From Myxococcus sp. CA023 (lineage in GTDB: Bacteria; Myxococcota; Myxococcia; Myxococcales; Myxococcaceae), in NCBI RefSeq assembly GCF_010998615.1, contig NZ_JAAEAH010000052.1:1-64000 (forward strand): a stretch of DNA of 64,000 bases, given 5' to 3'. Positions within the stretch are counted from its first letter, which is position 1; the number at the start of each line of letters is the position of its first letter. This document shows positions 52,134-59,538 of the stretch, in pieces. The position numbers and the translations under genes were made by a program. Under the pieces are notes generated by a model. It was given only the letters and a program-made list of their open reading frames with translations, was not told the DNA's origin and did no database searches.

Positions 52134-53085
52134 GGGCGCCTCGCTTCAGCAGGAGGTACAGGAAGAGCACGCTGCCGATGACGCCGGCGATGGTGCCTCC
52201 GGGAATCTCATACGGGTGGCGCACCACGCGGCCCACGATGTCGCAGAGCAGCACGAAGGCCGCGCCGCTCACCGCGACCCAGGGAATGGACCTGCGCGCG
52301 TTGTCGCCCATGACCATGCTGACCAGGTTGGGGACAATCAGGCCCAGGAACGGAATCATGCCCACCGTGACGACCACCATCGCGGTGACCAGGGCGACGA
52401 TGACCAGCCCCAGCGCGACGATGCGCGGGTAGTTCAGCCCCAGGTTGGTGGTGAACGTCTCGCCCATGCCGGCGACGGTGAAGCGGTCCGCGGCGGTGTA
52501 GGCGGCGCAGGTGAGGCCCAGCGTCACCCACAGCAGCTCGTAGCGGCCGCGAAGCACGGTGGAGAAGTCACCCGTGGTCCACGCGTTGACCGTCTGAAGC
52601 AGGTCGTACCGGTAGGCGAAGAAGGTCGTCGCCGAATCGATGATGCCGCCCAGAATCAGGCCCACCACCGGGACGATGAGGGCCGAGCGCAGGGGAATGC
52701 GCCGCAGCACCAGCAGGAAAAGCGCCGTCCCCGCGAGGGCGAAGACGGTGGCCACCATCATCTTCCCGAGCACCGGAAGGCCAGGCGCCAGCAGGGTGGC
52801 GGTCAGCAGGCCCAGGCTGGCGGACTCCGCGGTGCCCGCCGTCGTGGGCTCCACGAAGCGGTTGCGGGCAATCATCTGCATGATGAGGCCCGCGACGCCC
52901 AGGGACGTGCCCGCCAGCATGACGGCAAACATGCGCGGCAGCCGGCTGATGACCAGCACCTGGAGGGCGCGCTCATCCGGCTCGGGAGCGAAGAGGGCGC
53001 GCCAGGACACATCACTGGCGCCAATCAGGAGGCTGACCACCGCCAACGTGACGAGGACGGCGGCGGCGGCGAATGCGCGCTTCAC
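52123..53085 (-). CDS. Siderophore-type ABC transporter permease (first)
   Basis: A 320-residue FecCD/YclN-type permease. Visible blocks are SRLPRMFAVMLAGTSLGVAG and FVEPTTAGTAESASLGLLTA near the start and the conserved GMIPFLGLIVPNLVSMVMGD plus GRVVRHPYEIPGGTIAGVIG at the end. About nine membrane helices. It follows the binding-protein gene by 12 bases and overlaps the second permease. Starts with a GTG. Confidence 0.9.
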   Translation of the reverse strand: MKRAFAAAAVLVTLAVVSLLIGASDVSWRALFAPEPDERALQVLVISRLPRMFAVMLAGTSLGVAGLIMQMIARNRFVEPTTAGTAESASLGLLTATLLAPGLPVLGKMMVATVFALAGTALFLLVLRRIPLRSALIVPVVGLILGGIIDSATTFFAYRYDLLQTVNAWTTGDFSTVLRGRYELLWVTLGLTCAAYTAADRFTVAGMGETFTTNLGLNYPRIVALGLVIVALVTAMVVVTVGMIPFLGLIVPNLVSMVMGDNARRSIPWVAVSGAAFVLLCDIVGRVVRHPYEIPGGTIAGVIGSVLFLYLLLKRGARVG

Positions 53086-53097
53086 GGTGGGGATGGA

Positions 53098-54084
53098 CTA
53101 CTGGGCCTGCGCGTAGGCGCTCGCGACCTGGTCGCGCAGCTGCTTGACGGACTGGATGCCGCCGCCGGTCAGGTAGGTGACGCCGGGGTCCAGGTAGACG
53201 ACCTGGTTCTTCTGCCAGGCCGTCGTCTGCCGCACCAATTCGTTGTCCAGCACCTGCCGGGCATTGCCTTCCTTCTGACCGGTGGCGGCGTCTCGGTCGA
53301 TGACGAACAGCCAGTCGGGGTTCTTCTCCCGGATGAACTCCGCGCTGATGGACTCGCCGTGCAGCGAGGTGCGCAGACCCTCGGCGGCCTCGGGCACGCC
53401 GAAGTCACCATGAATGACGCCAAAGCGCGAGCCCGGGCCATAGGCACTCATGCGCCCTCCGGTGACGAGCACGACCAGGCCCTTGCCGCGGGTCGCCGTC
53501 ACCTGCTGGAGGTCCGCCACCGACTTGCGCAGGTCCTCAATCAGGCCGCGCGCCTTCTCCTCCTTGCCGAAGACGCTGGCCAGCATCTCCGTGTTGGCAA
53601 TCACCGAGGCGACGTAGTCCTTGCCGCTCATCGGCACGTCGATGGTGGGCGCGATGCGGGAGAGGTTCGAATACTTCGCGCTGGAGCGGCCCCCGGTGAT
53701 GATGAGGTCCGGCTTCGCGGCCTGGAGTGCCTCGTAGTCAGGCTCGAACAGGGTGCCCATGCGCGGGTACTTCGCGTCACGGAACTGGGTCAGGTGCTGG
53801 GGGAACATGTCTCCCGCCACGCCGTGGACGTCCACCTCCAGGGCCTGGAGGATGTCCAGCGCCACCAGGTCGAACACCACCACCCGCCGCGGCTTCAACG
53901 GGACGACGGTGGTGCCTTGTCCGTGCGTCACCGTCCGGCCCTCCGGCGCGACAGCCTCCTCGGCGGGGGTGGACGCGGCGGCGTCCGGGCGCTGGAACCT
54001 CACGCCCACCCACAGGACGGCCAGCACGACGACGACGGAAAGCAGGGCGAAGAGCGGAAGGGAACGCCTGTTGGATGGACTCAC
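53098..54084 (-). CDS. Siderophore-type ABC transporter substrate-binding protein
   Basis: A 328-residue periplasmic-binding-protein-like receptor of the FatB/CeuE/YclQ class. After a membrane-spanning N-terminus (~9-30) come KPRRVVVFDLVALDILQALE, YPRMGTLFEPDYEALQAAKP and DLIITGG, typical for ferric-siderophore binders. Unusually there is no lipobox cysteine, so it appears tethered by an uncleaved helix. It is the first gene of the four-gene operon; a dyad resembling an iron-regulator site lies 25 bases upstream. Confidence 0.88.
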   Translation of the reverse strand: MSPSNRRSLPLFALLSVVVVLAVLWVGVRFQRPDAAASTPAEEAVAPEGRTVTHGQGTTVVPLKPRRVVVFDLVALDILQALEVDVHGVAGDMFPQHLTQFRDAKYPRMGTLFEPDYEALQAAKPDLIITGGRSSAKYSNLSRIAPTIDVPMSGKDYVASVIANTEMLASVFGKEEKARGLIEDLRKSVADLQQVTATRGKGLVVLVTGGRMSAYGPGSRFGVIHGDFGVPEAAEGLRTSLHGESISAEFIREKNPDWLFVIDRDAATGQKEGNARQVLDNELVRQTTAWQKNQVVYLDPGVTYLTGGGIQSVKQLRDQVASAYAQAQ

Positions 54085-54108
54085 GGTGGTCGCTGGAAAG
54101 GGTGATTT

Positions 54109-54123
54109 TGATTCTGCGAATCA
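54109..54123. promoter_or_regulatory. Palindrome upstream of the siderophore-type ABC operon (Fur-like site)
   Basis: TGATTC (54109-54114), spacer TGC, GAATCA (54118-54123): an exact dyad in an AT-rich pocket 25 bases before the operon start. It resembles iron-regulator (Fur or DtxR-like) boxes in size and composition, though it does not match the GATAATGATAATCATTATC consensus exactly. Confidence 0.45.
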
Positions 54124-54254
54124 GTTGCGCATCATAGATGCTTACGTCCGCACCGTCAAAGCCTGGGTGTTTCTTCTGAGGGGCGAGGAGGTTGGAGTTG
54201 CTCGACTTCTTCGCGGAACGGCTCGGCGGCCGCGTGCATTCGCGCGCCGGTCCG

Positions 54255-55673
54255 TCATGGAGATGAGGTGGGCCGGGCCGGGCGGATGTCTGTGTTCGCC
54301 CGCGCATGCAGGGGCATGAAGAGCGCGCGGGCGCCATCCGCGAGCACCGGCAGGGCCACCGAAGGCTGGAGGACGGCGCCCAGCCCCGCCTGGAGATGCA
54401 GGAGGCGGTTGAACTGTCGGTGCACGGCGGCGTCCTGGGAACTGCGCTCCATCATCCGCCGGATGTACCAGTGCAGCACCCCCACGCCGGGCTTCCGCTG
54501 GCCGACGGCCTGCGGGTACTGCAGGTCGATGTTCGTGCCCATGAACCAGGGCAGGCGGATGGTGTCGGACAGGCGCTTGCGGAAGCGCTGGGTGAGTCCG
54601 TCGAGCGTCGTGGGGAAGCGCCTGGCCTGCTCTTCGATGCAGGCGTGAAGCAGCGCAGCGCCCTGGGCCGCCACCGACATGCCCTGGCCGAAGACGGGGT
54701 TGAAGGCACACACGGCGTCACCGACGATGACCCAGTTCTCCGGGAAGCGCGCGAGGCGTTCATAGTGCCGCCAGCGACTCTCCTTCACCTTGTGCAGCGT
54801 GAGCGGTCCCAATGGCCGGGCTTCCCGCAGGCAGGCATACAGGTCCGGCTGGGGCAGTGAGCGGGCGAACGCGAGGAAGCCTTCGTCGTCCGCGGGCGCG
54901 TGCTCACCGAAGTACCCATTGAGGGTGACAATCCAGCGGTCCTGCTCCACGCGGGAGATGAAGCCGGCGCGCCAGTTCACCGGCGGACACGGGTACTGCA
55001 TGAGCACCTTCCAGTCCTCTTGGCGGTGCGCGGGAGGTTCGTAGAGGCGGGTGGTGTACGCGAGGTCCACCCGCACCTGTTCCTCTTCGGGACGTGCATG
55101 GCCCAGGGCCTCCAGCCACTGGGGCGCACGCGAGCCCCGGCCCGTGGCATCCACCACCAGCGCGGCCTCCAGCGGTTCCTCCACGCCGGCCTTCTTCAAT
55201 CGCACGCCGGTGACGCGCTGGTGGGAGGCGTCCGTGAGCAGCCCTTCGACCGAGACGCCGCCGTGAAATTCGACGTTGGGCAGCGCCAGCACCCGGCGCA
55301 GCACGTGCCATTCCAGGAAGGGACGCGTGCACACCAGCAGGGGAAGGCCCTGGGGGTCGCGCGACTTCCAGACGCCGAAGTGGTGCCACGCGACGTCCCG
55401 GCTCGAATCGATGAGCGCGGCCCCCTGGTCCTGGAGGTCTTGAAGGAGGCCGGGGAAGAAGCGCTCCAGGAGGCGGTGACCCGCGTCCAGCATCACGTGG
55501 ACGTGCGTGCCCTGGGGAACACCTTTGCGCGCCGCGTGCGTGCCGGGGAGCGGGTCCCGTTCCAGGATGATGACTTTCTCGAAGTGGTCCGCGAGCGCGC
55601 GGGCGCTCAGCAGCCCCGCCATGCTGCCGCCCATGACCACGGCACGTCCAAAGCGATGTCCAGGCACGTCCAC
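54255..55673 (-). CDS. FAD-dependent oxidoreductase (monooxygenase/geranylgeranyl reductase-like)
   Basis: A 472-residue flavoprotein. The FAD-binding Rossmann motif VVMGGSMAGLLSARALA with the downstream ILERD, the ATG motif VVDATGRGSRAPQW, and the GD motif VIVGDAVCAFNPVFGQGM define the p-hydroxybenzoate hydroxylase-like group. It would use FAD and NAD(P)H to hydroxylate, epoxidise or reduce a lipid or aromatic substrate; the exact reaction is unknown. It starts with a GTG and lies upstream of the ABC operon on the same strand, 170 bases apart, with a probable promoter between. Confidence 0.85.
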   Translation of the reverse strand: MDVPGHRFGRAVVMGGSMAGLLSARALADHFEKVIILERDPLPGTHAARKGVPQGTHVHVMLDAGHRLLERFFPGLLQDLQDQGAALIDSSRDVAWHHFGVWKSRDPQGLPLLVCTRPFLEWHVLRRVLALPNVEFHGGVSVEGLLTDASHQRVTGVRLKKAGVEEPLEAALVVDATGRGSRAPQWLEALGHARPEEEQVRVDLAYTTRLYEPPAHRQEDWKVLMQYPCPPVNWRAGFISRVEQDRWIVTLNGYFGEHAPADDEGFLAFARSLPQPDLYACLREARPLGPLTLHKVKESRWRHYERLARFPENWVIVGDAVCAFNPVFGQGMSVAAQGAALLHACIEEQARRFPTTLDGLTQRFRKRLSDTIRLPWFMGTNIDLQYPQAVGQRKPGVGVLHWYIRRMMERSSQDAAVHRQFNRLLHLQAGLGAVLQPSVALPVLADGARALFMPLHARANTDIRPARPTSSP

Positions 55674-55826
55674 GTTTCAGGCCCCCTGCGTTCCATCCGA
55701 TGGGCCCGCTTCGGGTGAAGGCAAGGCCTTCTCCCGAAACCAGTCGCCATCAGTGGGGACATTTCATGGCGTGGGTCTGACGTGTGTCGTTGGAATGCGC
55801 ACGCGCTGCCCAGGCTTGGCGTCTAC

Positions 55827-56150
55827 TCAAAGCAGTTCGCAGTCGGGGATGCAGTAACGCACGTTGATGAGCGTGCGCGTGCTCGCCATGCTGGATTGGC
55901 ACGCTGCGTACTGGGTCGCGGGCTGGCCGTTCTGACGCGTGTTTCCGCACTTCGCCGTACAGGCCTGCACGTTCTCGAGCCAGTAGATGAGGTCTCCATT
56001 GGGGCAGTGAGGCGGGTAGCCCAGTCCCTGCTCGACGCTGATAGGGGCCTCACCCTCGGGAACGTCCATGTCGGCCTCTCCGCCTCCGCAGGCGATGAGC
56101 GACAGGGAGAGACACGCGGTCAGCGAGGCGATGAGACGGGAGGCATTCAT
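55827..56150 (-). CDS. Small Cys-containing lipoprotein
   Basis: A 107-residue predicted lipoprotein: signal SRLIASLTACLSLSLIAC with the lipobox LIAC at ~18-21, followed by GGGEADMDVPEGEAPISVEQ. The mature part has six cysteines (HCPNGDLIYW, ACTAKCGN, AACQSS, YCIPDCELL) that should form disulfides. The family is unrecognised; similar short exported peptides are frequent in Myxococcus. GGAAGGAG sits ~9 bases ahead of the ATG. Confidence 0.75.
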   Translation of the reverse strand: MNASRLIASLTACLSLSLIACGGGEADMDVPEGEAPISVEQGLGYPPHCPNGDLIYWLENVQACTAKCGNTRQNGQPATQYAACQSSMASTRTLINVRYCIPDCELL

Positions 56151-56511
56151 GGCTCGGCTCCTTCCAGGAGTGGAATCCATGGATGATGCACCATCGCAGG
56201 ATTTCTCTGAAAGCACGTGCCGAGTGCTGCCGCGGAGGACAACCGCACCAGCACTTCCCGTCGGGAGCACGGATGCCACAGCCCGGTCCGCCGCGGTCGC
56301 ACTGGACGTCGAAGGAGGCTCCCAACAGCAGTCGATTCATCGCGTCAGCACCTGAAGAACCGGGAGATGGGCGTCTCCATCGACCCGAGCGCGCTGCCTT
56401 GGCCAGACGCCTTGTCGGATTTCCTGACGTGACCTGCCCTCCAGGGCAATGGGCGTTCGCCATCCTGCTTCCCACCGTCCCCCGGTTTCGGAGCGGAGAG
56501 GAGTGGTGCAC
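56151..56511. other. Divergent intergenic region, possible Cys-rich reading frame
   Basis: The 361 bases between the small lipoprotein and the ELWxxDGT gene carry the divergent promoters. On the minus strand an ATG at 56340 opens a frame with FDVQCDRGGPGCG and KCWCGCPPRQ, cysteine-dense, running into the lipoprotein gene at 56150. Codon bias is only moderate and no ribosome binding site is clear, so I do not call it a gene. Confidence 0.3.
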
Positions 56512-57993
56512 ATGCGTGTTGTAAGTTGGTGTGTTCTCGCGGGGCTGGGGATGCTGGGCTGTGGTGGGGTCGAGGAGGACGTGAGCGCCGCCACCGGGGA
56601 AGCGCGGGTCCAGGCACAAGCCTGTGCTCCCGGGGGCACCGTCTACAAGGTGAAGGACATCCTGCCTCCGGGCGCGCCGCTCCCGTCCCCCAGCGTGCCG
56701 GTGCCAGACTCACTGACGAACGTGCAGGGCACGCTCTATTTCGGGTCGGACCTTTACGGAGACCGCGCCACCCTGTGGCGCAGTGATGGGACCTCCGTGG
56801 GCACCGTGCCTGTGAAGGAGTTCATCGCGCCGGGACCGGGTTACCAGGGACTGAGCGAGTTCACGTCGGTGGGCGCCCGCCTCTTCTTCATGGTGAATGC
56901 GCCACCATTTGGAAGGGAGTTGTGGGTCAGTGATGGGTCGGGAGCGGGCACGCGGCTCGTCAAGGACCTCGAGCCGGGGACCGCCAGTTCCTCGCTGTAC
57001 TCCTTGGGACAGGCAGGGGACGTGCTGACCTTCTTCCGGAGTCCCTCCGCGGGAGCCGGGGTGTCGCTGTGGCGCTCCGATGGGACGGAGGTGGGCACGT
57101 TCCAGCTCATGGCCTACGGACCGGAGCAGGAGGTGTCGTCACGGTCGCTGGGGGTGGCGGGGGCGCGCTTGTTCACCGTGAGCAGCACGAGGGCGGGCAC
57201 CTGGCTGTGGCGGACGGATGGAACGGCCGCGGGAACCATGCGGCTCAAACGTCTGGACGCGGAGAGGATCTATATCTCCGGCTGGGAGCACACCGAGACG
57301 GGTGTGAGTGTCTTCACCTTCTGGGACTCGGGGTCCATCACCGAGGTCTGGAAGACGGACGGGACTCCGGGCGGCACCGTGCGCCTGGAGTCCTTCGGTG
57401 GCGATGTCCGGCTGCTGGGGGCCCTGGGTGGGCACGTCTATCTGTCGTCCGTTGTCGGGGAAGGGACATCCTTGAGGGTGTCGAGGGTGTCGCTCGCGGG
57501 CGGTGGCAAGGGGACGGTGACCACGCTGCCCAACCGCTACGCGGGCCAGCCCGGCGCGTGGCCCTTCGTGCAGATGGCGGTGCGCGCGGGCGGGAAGCTC
57601 TATCTGTCCGTGGGCATCGGCACGCCCGGGCCCGCGCCTCGCGAGGTGAGCCTCTGGGTGACGGATGGCACGGCGGCCGGGACGCGGGAGCTCAGCCGGG
57701 GCCTGTCGACGTCCGATGAGTGGGCCTCGCCGCTCTTCGACACCGGCGTCGGGACGCTGCTCTTCAGCACGAGCGAGGGCGGTACGGGCCTGGAGCCCTG
57801 GGTGACGGACGGCACACCCGAGCGGACATGCCTCGTCGCGGACCTCAGCCCCCTGGGCGGCTCCTCGCCCGAGGACTTCACCCGCGTGGGCAGCATCGTG
57901 TTCTTCCGCGCCTACTCCAACACCTGGGGTGACGCGCTGTGGGCCATGCCCGCCAACGTGGAATGCCCCACCCAGGGACTCCACGTGCGCTGA
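56512..57993 (+). CDS. ELWxxDGT-repeat lipoprotein
   Basis: A 493-residue exported protein made of seven ELWxxDGT-type repeats, for example LWRSDGTSVGTVPV, LWVSDGSGAGTRLV, LWRTDGTAAGTMRL, VWKTDGTPGGTVRL and PWVTDGTPERTCLV, each forming one blade of a beta-propeller. The signal ends in the lipobox GMLGC. Such proteins are abundant in Myxococcus and are thought to be surface proteins; no activity is known. The ATG at 56512 follows GAGAGGAG. The intergenic stretch after it (57994-58435) contains a short dyad but no gene I can support. Confidence 0.86.
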   Translation: MRVVSWCVLAGLGMLGCGGVEEDVSAATGEARVQAQACAPGGTVYKVKDILPPGAPLPSPSVPVPDSLTNVQGTLYFGSDLYGDRATLWRSDGTSVGTVPVKEFIAPGPGYQGLSEFTSVGARLFFMVNAPPFGRELWVSDGSGAGTRLVKDLEPGTASSSLYSLGQAGDVLTFFRSPSAGAGVSLWRSDGTEVGTFQLMAYGPEQEVSSRSLGVAGARLFTVSSTRAGTWLWRTDGTAAGTMRLKRLDAERIYISGWEHTETGVSVFTFWDSGSITEVWKTDGTPGGTVRLESFGGDVRLLGALGGHVYLSSVVGEGTSLRVSRVSLAGGGKGTVTTLPNRYAGQPGAWPFVQMAVRAGGKLYLSVGIGTPGPAPREVSLWVTDGTAAGTRELSRGLSTSDEWASPLFDTGVGTLLFSTSEGGTGLEPWVTDGTPERTCLVADLSPLGGSSPEDFTRVGSIVFFRAYSNTWGDALWAMPANVECPTQGLHVR

Positions 57994-58435
57994 CGCGATG
58001 CGCGCCGTGACGGCGTGAGGCGGTGGATGGCGGCGTGCGTCCGAGCCTGCCTGGAGCAGGGCTCGACGCATGCGGTCGCCGCCGGTGTCGGGAAAGTCCC
58101 AGTTGTGACATGGAATGTAACAACCAGGCATCCATACATCGGTGATGGGGCTGGCCCTTGCCAGGAAATACGGGAGGATCCAAACGAGAGTCGTTTCGTT
58201 GCGCGCCTCGTCGTGTTGGTGTGAAATGGCTGTGTTCACAGATGAGCTGTCGTGATTTGACCGGTAGTTGTGGTTGGATTATCTCTTCGTGCGCTGCTTC
58301 ATGTCGCAGCCATGAAGCCTGTCGTCCATGCCGGTGGTCTGAAAAGGCAGGGCCCCGCCGAGCCGTGCGACAGGCCCGGGGCCGGCGCCGCTCCTCTCGT
58401 CGTCCCGCAGCCCACTCCCACAAGGAAGGTCGCCT
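57994..58435. promoter_or_regulatory. Intergenic region with a dyad before the PDZ-like gene
   Basis: 442 bases with no convincing coding frame. GCTTCATG (58296-58303) and CATGAAGC (58311-58318) form an exact dyad with a 7-base spacer, about 117 bases before the next start; a looser GTTGT/ACAAC dyad lies near 58104-58123. Part of this region is AT-richer than average and is probably the promoter of 58436. Confidence 0.4.
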
Positions 58436-58888
58436 GTGAACAGTCCCATCCTGATTCTGGGTTTGCTCGTGGCCAGCGCAGGCCCGAGTCATGCCGCGAA
58501 CTCCTCGCGTGAAAGGGCGGCCACGGTGAACTCCGCCAGCACCAGTGCCTCGACGGACCGTGTCTCCATGCAGGCCAATGGTGCGAGCCTGGTGGTCGAA
58601 CTCAAGACGGTGCGTGACATCAGCGCGGTGGTCGTGACCGAGTCTTCTCCGGTGGCGTTCTGGCCCTTCCAGAAGAACGACGTCATCGTGCGCATCAACA
58701 CGAAGCAGATTTCCCGCCCGTCGGACATCCTCTTCGTCTGGCGCACCGGAGCGCCCTCGTCCTTCGAGTTCGAGGTCCTCCGAGGCGGCACGCGTCTGGT
58801 ATTCACGGGCACGGCGGCGGAGTTCCCGGGGCTGGCCCTGCCTCCCACGCCGGAGCCGCCCCCACCGCCTCCGCCCCCGACGCCCTGA
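58436..58888 (+). CDS. Exported PDZ-like protein with polyproline tail
   Basis: A 150-residue protein with a Sec signal (ILILGLLVASAGPSHA). The central ~85 residues resemble a PDZ domain (LKTVRDISAVVVTESSPVAF, KNDVIVRINTKQISRPSDIL and FEFEVLRGGTRLVFTG). The end is a polyproline stretch (PEPPPPPPPPTP) reminiscent of a peptide-recruiting linker. The GTG at 58436 has AAGGAAGG about 7 bases upstream. It precedes the poly-Gln peptide and radical SAM genes by 238 bases on the same strand, so it may take part in the same system, but this is inference. Confidence 0.75.
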   Translation: MNSPILILGLLVASAGPSHAANSSRERAATVNSASTSASTDRVSMQANGASLVVELKTVRDISAVVVTESSPVAFWPFQKNDVIVRINTKQISRPSDILFVWRTGAPSSFEFEVLRGGTRLVFTGTAAEFPGLALPPTPEPPPPPPPPTP

Positions 58889-59018
58889 GTCCCCGGCGCC
58901 GCCCGTCTCCAACCCGTCGCGAGGCCCCGGTACGCCGGAGGCCCGCGTTCGCCGTTCCGGGCGTCTGACAAAGTCATTCCAGTCATGGTGATGGTGGGGC
59001 GTCTGTTTTTGCTGGGTC

Positions 59019-59061
59019 GCGTCTTGATATGTCATGAGGAGGTCATGAACAATCAAGACGC
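59019..59061. promoter_or_regulatory. Long dyad overlapping a leader peptide start
   Basis: GCGTCTTGAT (59019-59028) and ATCAAGACGC (59052-59061) are exact inverted copies. Inside them two TCATGA hexamers (59032-59037 and 59043-59048) are placed symmetrically, each 3 bases from an outer arm and 5 bases from each other. The GAGGAGG ribosome binding site of the leader ORF lies at the centre. It could be a protein operator or an RNA switch that hides that site. Confidence 0.55.
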
Positions 59062-59080
59062 CCGGACAGGTGAGGCGTGA
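59045..59080 (+). CDS. Possible 11-codon leader peptide
   Basis: ATG AAC AAT at the start, ending GCG TGA: MNNQDARTGEA. It is preceded 2 bases upstream by a strong GAGGAGG-type sequence and sits inside the dyad, 46 bases ahead of the poly-Gln peptide gene. Translation of it could open or close the hairpin and so control the downstream gene. Too short to be tested by composition. Confidence 0.35.
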   Translation: MNNQDARTGEA

Positions 59081-59126
59081 AGACCTGAACGGGTCGCAGA
59101 CAAAAACAACACCCCCGGAGGTACGC

Positions 59127-59399
59127 ATGGACGACTCGAAGAAGGGTTCTCGTCGTACGATTCGCGCACTCGCCTCACCGGCTGCCCTGACGGTGCTCTT
59201 CGGAGCCTTCGCCAGCAACGCCGCGACCCTGACGCCCGTGGTGAATGACACCATTGGCGTCAACAACGTCAGCTTCCCGACGACCGAGGTCCAGCAGCAA
59301 CAGCAGCAGCAACAGCAGCAGGTCGTGAAGCCTGGCACCATGGCCAGCGGCAAGCCGGTGATGCTCCAGTCGCTCGTCGCGGACCTGGGCCTCGCATAG
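59127..59399 (+). CDS. Signal-bearing poly-glutamine peptide, possible RiPP-like precursor
   Basis: A 90-residue peptide of unknown family. It starts with a twin-arginine-like signal (SRRTIRALASPAALTVLFGA, then ASNAA as a likely cleavage site), continues with a short Val/Asn/Thr-rich part, then ten consecutive glutamines (from mixed CAG/CAA codons), VVKPGTMASGKPVMLQSLVA and the tail DLGLA. GGAGG lies ~6 bases before the ATG. It sits directly upstream of a B12-binding radical SAM gene and behind a leader/dyad region, an arrangement typical of peptide substrates followed by their modifying enzyme. Confidence 0.6.
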   Translation: MDDSKKGSRRTIRALASPAALTVLFGAFASNAATLTPVVNDTIGVNNVSFPTTEVQQQQQQQQQQVVKPGTMASGKPVMLQSLVADLGLA

Positions 59400-59419
59400 C
59401 TCCACCGAAGTCTGTTGTC

Positions 59420-59449
59420 AGCGCTGCCTTCCTGTTGGGAGGCAGCGCT
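59420..59449 (+). terminator. Stem-loop between the peptide and radical SAM genes
   Basis: AGCGCTGCCT (59420-59429) pairs exactly with AGGCAGCGCT (59440-59449) around a 10-base loop, followed by TCTTC. Placed between a small peptide gene and a large enzyme gene, it probably acts as a partial terminator to favour the peptide. Confidence 0.65.
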
Positions 59450-59538
59450 TCTTCGGGGGCATTCAATTCATGGGAGCGCTCCCGGCGCGATGACGCACAG
59501 CCTTGTCGGTTCAGCCCAGCACATGGAGGTTCTGGCCC

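Noticed and set aside
51985..54105. Plus-strand open frame of ~700 codons across the ABC operon
   Set aside because: His/Gly/Gln-rich composition and no domain; the minus strand encodes clear permeases and a binding protein.
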